DNA of 32,406 bases from Verrucomicrobiota bacterium (GTDB lineage Bacteria > Verrucomicrobiota > Verrucomicrobiia > Limisphaerales > AAA164-E04): the NCBI GenBank assembly GCA_023257935.1, contig JALRAZ010000159.1:1-32406 (forward strand), given 5' to 3'. The notes beneath the pieces were generated by a model. It saw nothing but the letters and a program-made list of their open reading frames with translations, searched no databases and had not been told where the DNA came from. The translations under genes were made by a program, and so were the position numbers. This document shows, piece after piece, positions 16,957-25,562 of the stretch (positions are counted from its first letter, which is position 1; each line of letters starts with the position of its first letter).

Positions 16957-19900
16957 CGGCCTGCTCCTGCCTGAAGATAAGCAATCAGGCTAGCAAGCTG
17001 CTGGTCATCTAGCACCTCACCCCAACCATCCGGCATCAAGGATCTCGAAGTTGGGCTAACATGGTCTACCTCTGAGGGGTCTAGCGTTTTTTCCTGGCCA
17101 TTAGACAAGCGCAATGTCAAACGGCTTGGGGTTTGATCGGTGATGATACCAAGCCATTCGCTCCCATCTTTAAGCAAGATGTCATGAGCGATATAGGCTT
17201 CTTCAACACTTTGACTAGGATTGAGAATTTGAGTGATGAGATTCAGTCCTGAGCGATCGCTCAATGCGTCCAAATCAGGCCCCACCTGAGCCCCATTCCC
17301 GTGAAAGGCATGACAAAGCCTGCAATTATTGGCGAATAGATCAGCGCCGACCCCGATATCAGGACTCAAGGCAGCAACCCTTTCCATGCGTTCGGTGAGA
17401 TCTGCCCCTGCAAAACCTTCTTGCCCCAATCGCTTTGATCGTGCGGCAAAGGCTCTTTCAACCCGCTCTTGGTTATCTTTCATCCCCCCAGCCCGTAGCT
17501 TGAGCATCATCTCACCACTCAATGAGCCGTCAGCAAAAGGGAGATCCCCTTCGGGGAATCGTCCCTTTTCAACAGCTTCCAAGAACCATTGAGACCAGTT
17601 CTGCTGGGTAAGCATGAGTTCCACCAGCAAACGCCTGGATTCATGGCTAGCGCGTGACCAAAGCGGACCAACCCATTTCTCTGGGTCCTGCACCCATTGA
17701 GGTGACATCACCATGCGTTGCAGCACGTGGTCCATCAACGACCAACGGTCGGGTTTCAAACCTTGGGTCAGGCTCATCATCCATTGCGTCGAGTCATCCA
17801 GACGCCTAGTTGTCCACAGGGCATCAAATGACAGGCTGGCTCCCTGCAGATCACCTTGAGGGTCCAAAAGTGTGGCTCGCCACATGTTCTCCATATTTTT
17901 GATAAAACGTCGATGCTTTACTTGGCCAACGCCATCGAGCATGGAAAAAACCTGAAGCCAGAGTCGCGTGCCCTGGATGGCTTGGGAGCTCCATTGTGTC
18001 GCCTCATCATTGGAGGGCTGCTTCGACAGCATGGTCTCAAGGCCTTGAAGCACCGAAGGGATACCATCCTTGAGCCGCGAGGCGATGGCCGGAAGGAGTT
18101 TGGATGGCAATTGGCTGGCCAGGCATCCATTGCAGGTCAGTTGATGAGACAACACCCCTTGCAGGTAGGGCATGGCAGCCACCAACAAGGCATCATGGAG
18201 CCCTTCCTCCTTCCCCAAACGATGTAATGCGCTCACGGCAATAGGCTCCAACCAATGTCGCTGGGTCGTTCCGGCGAAAAAAAGTAACTGCCGAATGACT
18301 TCTGAGGATTCTTCCTGGAAGGATTGGGTCAGCAATCGGCCCCAGTCACCCTCAGGTTCAACCGGCAGCCATGTGGGGTGCCTTTCTAATAAAATCAACG
18401 CCTGGCACTTGAGATCAGGGCTACCATGCTTAAGTGCTTTCAGGATATGACTGGGCTCAAGCACTTGCAGATGTTCAAGGGTCCAGAGTGCATGAAGCGC
18501 AGGAAGCCCACCTTCGGCAATCCGACTCACAAGGAGTTCGACTTGGGAATGATCCTGTTGCTCAATTAACTTGCGCTGTGCCGTGTCCCGCTTCCATCCA
18601 TTTTCTGAAGCCAACCAGGAACCCCAATCATAGCCAGAAGATGCCCTCAGTGATTGAGCTAGTGACGGCCCCTCTGGGTGCGACAATCGCCAAATGCGTC
18701 CGCGGTCTGATCCGAGACGGGGATCCATGAGCTTCTCCACGTCATCAGGGATCCACTCGGTATGCTCGATCACGGCTCGATACATATCCGCCACATAGAG
18801 GGCACCATCGGGTCCGGTTCGCAAGCTTGTTGGCCGAAACCAAGGATCGCGACTAGCCAGGAATTCCCTGTCCTTCTCCTGCTCTGGTCGACTGGCCATC
18901 AGCCCATCCTCAGTCATCTCCAGTTGAAAGTGTCGCACCAAGTTATGAACAGGTTCACTAACCAGCACATGTTGGCCACCATCCTGAAAAAGCTTCCGAT
19001 CTCGGTAAGAAATTGGGCTACAGGCAGATGTGACATAGCCACGCATACCAATATCATTGAATCGTTGGAGGCTCGGGGAGATCTGATTGACACGTCTTAA
19101 GATCTCATCCTGGGCCAGATAACGCAGCGGGCTTCCCAAATCCATTTCTGGCACCGCCCTGTCATAGCGAAAAGGACGGCGAAAATGCCATAGCCAGTTG
19201 GGGTTGTTGTTGCCAAACCAACGTCCCCAGTCATCCCGATTCCGTCCATATTGTGTTTGCCCCTCGAGCAACTGAACCCTGCCAGTGACGGGAGAAAACG
19301 CGAAATCACGCCGTCGAAGAGGCCAGCTCTGATCATGCCAAAGGGATTGAATCAATCCACCGCTGTCTCCATTGGCCCCATGCAAAGTGTGGTCGAGTCC
19401 ATAGGCAAACCCGTTGACTCGGTGTTGTTGATTGCCTTCACCGAAACCTGATAGCAGGTTGCGACGCACATCAGCCTTGCCATCACCATCCAGGTCAGCT
19501 GCAAAAAAAACAAACGGCGCGGCACTGATCCACCAACCATTTTCCCACGGATGAATACCGCTTGGAAACGGAATTTCATCCAAGAAAAGGGTCGCTTGAT
19601 CATACTGACCATCCCCATTGAGATCTTGCAGGCGCTTGATTCTCCCCCCTGGAGTATGCGTTGAATCCATGCCCCCGGGATAGTCTCTCATTTCGACCAC
19701 CCACATATCCCCATTGGGTGCCCAATCAAAGGCGACCGGATCTTCTATTAAGGGTTCGGCAGCGACACAGTCCATTTGTAATCCTTCCGGTAGCTCAAAG
19801 AGCATGGCTGCCTCTTCAACAGATTTGGGACGTGGTTGGTGCCCAAGAAGGATCGTCTCAAAAGACTGTCTCTGCACCAAATCCGGCAGGTGGGCGGTAT

Positions 19901-21746
19901 CCTCATTCTGAACCCAGAGATGCCCATTGGCAAACCACGCGCCATTGTCCGGGTGGGCTCCCTCACGCACGATCAGCGGCATGGCGTCAGCATCACCCGG
20001 CAGACCCTTCATCACATCGCGCGTCCAACCCTTTTGAAAACCAAGCACCCACTTCGGGATGAAAAGATAGGCCTGGTAACCAGCCGGATTGGATTGAACC
20101 AGATCAGGATAGCCATCAGCATTCAAGTCAACCAGGCGAGCACCGTGATCCCTACCCTCATCATCGATCCAGTATAGCTCTCGAGGCCATTGATACCCTG
20201 AGTCCTTCCAGGTTTTTCGCTCTTGATCCCAAGAAAGAACTCCCTGCATACCAGGATAGGCAACAAGCAATTCGTCCACCCCGTCCCCGTTGAGGTCCAT
20301 CACCTTCATGGTCTCCTCTGCGCCCTGGTAGGAAGTCATCACCGCATGGCCATCGATGCGCAGTTCTCGCACAAAATTGGCCTCAACTTGCCATCGTCCA
20401 TCCTGCAGGCTCCAGGCACCTTCCCCCTGAGCATGGCGGTAGAAAAACACAGGCGCACCTCCAGGCCAGAAACGACCTAACTTCAGCCCAAGGCCTTCAT
20501 GCTGTGGCGAGGCGAGTTGCCAAGGGCACTCCAATCGATCAAAGCGTTGTTCGGCTGGCAACCATTGCTTGACTACCAATTTGTCTTCATGAGTGAGACA
20601 AACATCCATAAACCCATCTTCGTTGACATCAAGGAGCTTGAACGCCCTTTCAGGCCCCGATAGACCTTCCTGCAGCGCATCATCCAGCAAGTGGGTTTCC
20701 AGCCTGGCCAGGGCCTCATGAAAGGTCATGAAGCGAATGCGTCCTCCGTAGTTCTCTTGAGCATAATCGATGAAATCAACAATATGCTCGCTGCCGATCC
20801 AACCATGAGGGTGAAAAATCCAGTTAAATACGCCTTGCTTGTGGACGACTAAATCCAAGGCTCGCTTCCAATCTTCGGTGGTTTGGGGATGGTTGACACC
20901 ATGCAGATTCTGCGCCTCCCAATCGCTGGGAACCATGGCCGGGAATTCCCAGCCTCGAGGCCCGAGCCGATAGGGATAGGGATAGTTTTCGATCGTGGTG
21001 GTGAATGATGGAAAGGGAAGGTATTTTTCGAAGCGCTCCTTTCCCTCTGCGTCCAACACCCATTGCCTTGGCAGATCAGGATCCGTCGAATTGAGGACGC
21101 ACATGATGCTAGAATCAATTTGCAACATCGAACCTGCCGGCGAGGGTCGAGTGAATATTTCTTCGTAAAACCGGGGGCTAGGCGAATTGATGGAATCACA
21201 GCATGGCATGCGATAGGCCACAGCTTGTTGATTGGGGATTTGGTTAATGAGATCAATCCCCCCGTAATAGGTCTCCTGAGCAGCTTGAAAATCACCTTTT
21301 GCTAGGAGCGGGCACGGGTGAGAGAGGGTGTGCACCTCCAGAGAAAGACCTTCATCAATCCAAGTCTGAAACTGAGGATGAACTGGATCCACCGCATTGC
21401 AAAAAATGCTCACTGGAGCACGGCCATCGATCTCTTTTAAACGCTCAAGAATTGGCCGTAGATAGGTTTCATATTTTTCGGGGGACCTCAGGTCATCGAT
21501 GGAGAGAAGAATCACGGCTTCCACGCCCGGCTCCCCCACCCACTGAGGTGTGATCAGACGTGGTGTGTGCAAACCCACCCCGAAGGGACCCTCATCCCAT
21601 GAATGAGTGCTTGATGCAAGCAGCAGAGGGCTAAATCCAAGGAGGGTAAAAGGGAATAATTTCCTGCCAATTCGCCTAAAAAAAGCATGCATGGAGGGGG
21701 AGGAAGTCATGCTGCAGATTAAATCGGGCATCCTGGAGCATTCCAA
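16953..21746 (-). CDS. Giant secreted multidomain protein: NodB-like polysaccharide deacetylase + FG-GAP/VCBS + PVC-type heme-binding/dehydrogenase propeller + HEAT + C-terminal cytochrome c (CxxCH)
   Basis: SIDDL and HTLSHP (NodB-like D-D and HxxxH); LLDVNEDGFMDV / VMDLNGDGVDEL / LVDLNADGYPDL calcium-binding repeats; LPEGLQMDCVAAEPLIEDPVAFDWAPNGDMWVVEMRDYPGG (PVC N-terminal domain); ADLFANNCRLCHAFHGNGAQVGPDLDALSDR and ILLKDGSEWLGIITDQTPSRLTLR (C-terminal heme-binding domain). Start may be an internal Met (21710 or 21692). Confidence 0.88.
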   Translation of the reverse strand: MECSRMPDLICSMTSSPSMHAFFRRIGRKLFPFTLLGFSPLLLASSTHSWDEGPFGVGLHTPRLITPQWVGEPGVEAVILLSIDDLRSPEKYETYLRPILERLKEIDGRAPVSIFCNAVDPVHPQFQTWIDEGLSLEVHTLSHPCPLLAKGDFQAAQETYYGGIDLINQIPNQQAVAYRMPCCDSINSPSPRFYEEIFTRPSPAGSMLQIDSSIMCVLNSTDPDLPRQWVLDAEGKERFEKYLPFPSFTTTIENYPYPYRLGPRGWEFPAMVPSDWEAQNLHGVNHPQTTEDWKRALDLVVHKQGVFNWIFHPHGWIGSEHIVDFIDYAQENYGGRIRFMTFHEALARLETHLLDDALQEGLSGPERAFKLLDVNEDGFMDVCLTHEDKLVVKQWLPAEQRFDRLECPWQLASPQHEGLGLKLGRFWPGGAPVFFYRHAQGEGAWSLQDGRWQVEANFVRELRIDGHAVMTSYQGAEETMKVMDLNGDGVDELLVAYPGMQGVLSWDQERKTWKDSGYQWPRELYWIDDEGRDHGARLVDLNADGYPDLVQSNPAGYQAYLFIPKWVLGFQKGWTRDVMKGLPGDADAMPLIVREGAHPDNGAWFANGHLWVQNEDTAHLPDLVQRQSFETILLGHQPRPKSVEEAAMLFELPEGLQMDCVAAEPLIEDPVAFDWAPNGDMWVVEMRDYPGGMDSTHTPGGRIKRLQDLNGDGQYDQATLFLDEIPFPSGIHPWENGWWISAAPFVFFAADLDGDGKADVRRNLLSGFGEGNQQHRVNGFAYGLDHTLHGANGDSGGLIQSLWHDQSWPLRRRDFAFSPVTGRVQLLEGQTQYGRNRDDWGRWFGNNNPNWLWHFRRPFRYDRAVPEMDLGSPLRYLAQDEILRRVNQISPSLQRFNDIGMRGYVTSACSPISYRDRKLFQDGGQHVLVSEPVHNLVRHFQLEMTEDGLMASRPEQEKDREFLASRDPWFRPTSLRTGPDGALYVADMYRAVIEHTEWIPDDVEKLMDPRLGSDRGRIWRLSHPEGPSLAQSLRASSGYDWGSWLASENGWKRDTAQRKLIEQQDHSQVELLVSRIAEGGLPALHALWTLEHLQVLEPSHILKALKHGSPDLKCQALILLERHPTWLPVEPEGDWGRLLTQSFQEESSEVIRQLLFFAGTTQRHWLEPIAVSALHRLGKEEGLHDALLVAAMPYLQGVLSHQLTCNGCLASQLPSKLLPAIASRLKDGIPSVLQGLETMLSKQPSNDEATQWSSQAIQGTRLWLQVFSMLDGVGQVKHRRFIKNMENMWRATLLDPQGDLQGASLSFDALWTTRRLDDSTQWMMSLTQGLKPDRWSLMDHVLQRMVMSPQWVQDPEKWVGPLWSRASHESRRLLVELMLTQQNWSQWFLEAVEKGRFPEGDLPFADGSLSGEMMLKLRAGGMKDNQERVERAFAARSKRLGQEGFAGADLTERMERVAALSPDIGVGADLFANNCRLCHAFHGNGAQVGPDLDALSDRSGLNLITQILNPSQSVEEAYIAHDILLKDGSEWLGIITDQTPSRLTLRLSNGQEKTLDPSEVDHVSPTSRSLMPDGWGEVLDDQQLASLIAYLQAGAGR

Positions 21747-21759
21747 GGAGAAACTCAGG

Positions 21760-22671
21760 TTACTCGTGCTGAAGATTGATATGCAGGGACCTTTGGACCC
21801 GCTGCGATACCCAGACGGCTAACACCACGCCGCCCAGGGTCATCGCCAGAATGATCCACCCAGTGAGGTCATGATACCGTTCAACCACATCAAATCCGTG
21901 ATGATGGGCCATTCGGCTCAAGCCATACACCCGCAGAACGTTCCCCATGAGCGCCAAGACGCACCCCCACAGAATAAGAACCACACGTGCCATGGCGGAC
22001 TTGAAGTAAATCCAACCGAAAAAAACGGCGAGCATGAAGGCACTCTGTAAACTCCGCAAACCACTACAAGCTTCCTCGACACCTACTGGACCCTTGGGCA
22101 AATAAATCAGGTAGCCTCCCAATTGGGCCGGGATCCCGGTGACAGATAACAGCTCCACAGCAAGATATCCCACTTGCAGACGAAGCCAGCCAGTTAAATG
22201 GTCATACAAAAAGGATGGCAGGGGTAGTGCCAGAGCGACAAAAGCAAAAGGAAACCAGACACACCACCATCGCTTAGGCCCGTAAAGATAATGAAGGTAT
22301 CCACTGGCAAAAAGTAGAACACTCAGGGCAAGGGCAAACATCGCGGCAGGCCGCGAGCCCGAGGCGGCCACATGACTCTGAAAAAGCAGAAAGCAGGTCA
22401 ATCCCAACCCGCAAACAGTTATATTTCCCGCTCGCCAGCTACTAATCAAAAGGGGGCGCTTGGGCCATATTTCGCCGAGCAGCACTAGGCACAGCACAGG
22501 AACCAACCAGCCGAAAGCAAAGCCTGGCACGGTTAACCATAGATTGGAAGCCTTGAAGGCCATCCAAGTCCATGGCAGGAAAACAGGCATTAGAAGCCAA
22601 AGGCTGCCCTGAGCATAAGAAGCGGGCTCAGGACAATCGGCATCAACATGAGCACTTGTTTGATTTTCCAT
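21760..22671 (-). CDS. Exosortase/archaeosortase family transpeptidase
   Basis: Polytopic membrane protein with catalytic signature VEEACSGLRSLQSAF (Cys), GNVLRVYGLS (Arg), HDLTGW (His). Longest ORF starts at 22728; MENQTSAHV at 22671 more likely. Confidence 0.9.
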   Translation of the reverse strand: MENQTSAHVDADCPEPASYAQGSLWLLMPVFLPWTWMAFKASNLWLTVPGFAFGWLVPVLCLVLLGEIWPKRPLLISSWRAGNITVCGLGLTCFLLFQSHVAASGSRPAAMFALALSVLLFASGYLHYLYGPKRWWCVWFPFAFVALALPLPSFLYDHLTGWLRLQVGYLAVELLSVTGIPAQLGGYLIYLPKGPVGVEEACSGLRSLQSAFMLAVFFGWIYFKSAMARVVLILWGCVLALMGNVLRVYGLSRMAHHHGFDVVERYHDLTGWIILAMTLGGVVLAVWVSQRVQRSLHINLQHE

Positions 22672-22890
22672 ACAGCACGGACCCAGGCTCCAAAATGCCT
22701 CACCGAACGATTGAGTATCCCGCCGCACGCAAGGTTTTCAAAAGCATGAGGCAATCGATTTGGCAAAGGTCACCAAAAAGGTCAAAGTTAGCGTTTACAC
22801 TTTCTTGCTCTAAGCCTAACCTATTCTCATCCAACAGCGAGCACCTTACTTAGGGCTGAAAAAAGCTCCATCTTATAACCCAATCACATC

Positions 22891-24348
22891 ATGAACGGAC
22901 TTGATCGTAGAAGTTTTTTGAAAAACGCCTCATTGGCCGCTGGTAGCACGCTTTTTCTGAGCGGCACCAAGGCTTCAGGACGAGCCATCGGCGCGAATAA
23001 TCGCCTTCGAATAGCCGTCGCCGGACTCAATGGAAGAGGGCGCAATCACATCAGTGGTTGGCTTGGTTCAGAAAATGTTGAAATCGCATATTTGGCCGAC
23101 GTTGATGAACGTGTCAGGCTATCGACCGTTGAATCAGTCAACAAAAAGGTCAATGGTGCCTACAAATGCCAAGGCATTTTAGATATCCGGCAAGCACTTG
23201 ACGATCCCACCGTAGACGCCATCTCCATCGCAACCCCCAATCACTGGCACTCATTGATGACGATATGGGGTGCACAGGCCGGTAAACACGTTTATGTCGA
23301 AAAGCCCATGAGTCATGATGTGCTTGAAGGCAGGGTGGCAGTCGAAGCCCAGAAACGTTACGGGGTGGTCATCCAGCACGGCACTCAAAGACGCAGCGAC
23401 AGCAAAATTGCCGGATTGCACGAAATGATCAAGTCAGGCAAGTGGGGCAAACTTAAAATATCCTATGGTTATTGCTGCAAGCCGAGAGGATCCATCGGAT
23501 TCGAGCATGCCTCCCCTCCTCCTTCGAATGTGAATTGGAATCTGTGGCGTGGACCCGCAGTGATCCATCAATTTCATAACAATTACGTTCACTACGATTG
23601 GCACTGGTTTTGGGCAACCGGCAACGGAGACCTCAACAATCAAGGAACTCACCAGCTTGATGTGGCGCGCTGGGCGCTAGATGATGATCAGACCCATCCG
23701 GTTCGTGCCATGGCTATAGGCGGGCGATTCCAATGGGGGGATCAAGGTGAGACGCCTAACACCATGTTCGCCATGGCCGAATACCCCAATGGGCAGCAAG
23801 TCTTTTTCAATGTGCGTAACGTCAACTATGATGGTTATCAACGTCAGGTTGAAAATGAGTATTACTTTGAGGATGGCGGGCGCATCATCAGGGACAAATA
23901 TTATGCACCTGGCAGCAACCAGGGTGAACCCATTGAAGTGACCGAAGGCAAGGTCACCCCTGGTGGAAACTGGGGGAGTTTCATTGCCGCATGCAGAGAA
24001 GGAAATCCAGCCATGGCCAATGGTAATGCAGCTGATTCCCACTATGCCTGTGTCATGGGACATCTCATGAACAATTCCTACCGACTCGGTCAACGCATGC
24101 CATTTAATGAAAAGAGCGTTTCATTTGGTGACAACAAGGATGCTGCCGAGCATTTCCTCAAATTGCATAATGTGATGAAGAACGGCGTGGGGCTACCAGA
24201 AGATGGCACTGAATATACAGTCGGCCCCTGGCTGACTTTTGACCCGCTTACCGAGCGTCACACAGGCGACCATGCCGTGGAAGCTAACCGTTTACTCAAA
24301 GACCCAAACAATCCAGGGTTTCAGATCCCGGATGTCAACAATGTGTGA
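22891..24348 (+). CDS. Gfo/Idh/MocA-family oxidoreductase with Tat signal
   Basis: DRRSFLKNASLAAGSTLFLSG Tat signal; NRLRIAVAGLNGRGRNHI; AISIATPNHWHSLMTIWGAQAGKHVYVEKPMSHDV. Confidence 0.93.
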   Translation: MNGLDRRSFLKNASLAAGSTLFLSGTKASGRAIGANNRLRIAVAGLNGRGRNHISGWLGSENVEIAYLADVDERVRLSTVESVNKKVNGAYKCQGILDIRQALDDPTVDAISIATPNHWHSLMTIWGAQAGKHVYVEKPMSHDVLEGRVAVEAQKRYGVVIQHGTQRRSDSKIAGLHEMIKSGKWGKLKISYGYCCKPRGSIGFEHASPPPSNVNWNLWRGPAVIHQFHNNYVHYDWHWFWATGNGDLNNQGTHQLDVARWALDDDQTHPVRAMAIGGRFQWGDQGETPNTMFAMAEYPNGQQVFFNVRNVNYDGYQRQVENEYYFEDGGRIIRDKYYAPGSNQGEPIEVTEGKVTPGGNWGSFIAACREGNPAMANGNAADSHYACVMGHLMNNSYRLGQRMPFNEKSVSFGDNKDAAEHFLKLHNVMKNGVGLPEDGTEYTVGPWLTFDPLTERHTGDHAVEANRLLKDPNNPGFQIPDVNNV

Positions 24349-24426
24349 AGCAATCTGTGTTTGCAGTCGCCAATGCCTGCATGCCTTGAGCTAGCTAAGC
24401 TCATCAAACCCTGTCTTGCTCTCATC

Positions 24427-24462
24427 AGCGCCCGGTCAATCACTCTCGTGGCCGGGCGTTTT
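24427..24462 (+). terminator. Intrinsic terminator after Gfo/Idh/MocA gene
   Basis: CGCCCGGTCA...TGGCCGGGCG followed by TTTT. Confidence 0.75.
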
Positions 24463-24578
24463 GCATGGCAGCTCCCCTGATCTAGGGGCTTTCACTTGAT
24501 GACTTGTTTGGAAATGATAAACAGAATTCTGGATCCTCTGTTCAGACCGCGATAAGCTGATTAGCCTCTTGATAACAG

Positions 24579-25562
24579 ATGCAGCTCTTTCCTCACGGTC
24601 TATACTGGGTATGCTGGACAGGTAGTTTCTTACTATGTGTGATGGCTGTGAAGTTTTGGATTCCTTGGTGTCTCCGCCATAACTGGCTTGATCAACCAGG
24701 CCACCGGAAAATCCACCACACACCGATAGCCCTTGCCGGGGGCCTTGCCATAGGCACATCACTTCTTGTCGTCCTCATGGGTGGATGGTGCTTACTGCAG
24801 TCAGGACAACTGCCCAGCACCCTCAGCAACCCATTGACCTACGGCTTTTCAGAGCGTTTGCTGCAGGTCATGGGAATCGCCTTGGGAGCGATGCTGATGC
24901 TGGTTATCGGTCTGTGGGATGATCGATACCAGCCCAGTGCAGGGCCTAAATTACTGGCGCAAATAGGGGTGGCTCTTCTGGTGGCTGCCTCGGGGGTTCG
25001 GATCACCTTGTTCATGGAGGCAGTTTGGCTTCACTACTTAGTCACCTGTTTTTGGATCTTGCTGGTGGTCAATGCCTGCAATTTTGCCGACAACATGAAT
25101 GGTCTCTGCTCAGGCTTGAGCGCGATCAGTGCCCTATTCTTTGCTATCCACTCGATGACACAAGACCATTACCTAGTCGCATCCCTGTCCATGGTGATTT
25201 GTGGCTGCATCTGTGGTTTCATCCCCTTCAATTATCCTAGGGCCAGCTCATTTTTAGGCGATGCGGGGAGTCACTTAATCGGTTTCTTGATGGCGATCAC
25301 TTCCATTCTGCCCCATTTTTATGGTGAAAATGACGCATCCGCCTGGGTGGTTTTGGCTCCTCTACCAATCCTTGGCATCTTCTTGATAGACATGACATGG
25401 GTTGTCACCTACCGCCTGACTCACCGCTTGCCGATTTACCGCGGGGATAACAATCATTTATCTCACCAGCTGGTGGCCAGAGGGTTTCCGGCACCCGTCG
25501 CAGTCGGGTTGCTCTGGCTGGCTCAAGCCATTTTGGGTGGTCTGTCGCTCATGCTACTTTAG
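24579..25562 (+). CDS. WecA/MraY-family undecaprenyl-phosphate glycosyl-1-phosphate transferase
   Basis: Polytopic; LDQPGHRKIHHTPIALAGGLAI, WDDRYQPSAGPKLLAQ, NACNFADNMNGLCSG, FLGDAGSHLIGFLMA, RGDNNHLSHQL. Confidence 0.92.
   Translation: MQLFPHGLYWVCWTGSFLLCVMAVKFWIPWCLRHNWLDQPGHRKIHHTPIALAGGLAIGTSLLVVLMGGWCLLQSGQLPSTLSNPLTYGFSERLLQVMGIALGAMLMLVIGLWDDRYQPSAGPKLLAQIGVALLVAASGVRITLFMEAVWLHYLVTCFWILLVVNACNFADNMNGLCSGLSAISALFFAIHSMTQDHYLVASLSMVICGCICGFIPFNYPRASSFLGDAGSHLIGFLMAITSILPHFYGENDASAWVVLAPLPILGIFLIDMTWVVTYRLTHRLPIYRGDNNHLSHQLVARGFPAPVAVGLLWLAQAILGGLSLMLL

Noticed and set aside
16953-21746. Giant protein as the exosortase substrate
   Set aside because: C-terminus is a cytochrome c helix (LASLIAYLQAGAGR) without a PEP-type motif, TM segment and basic tail.
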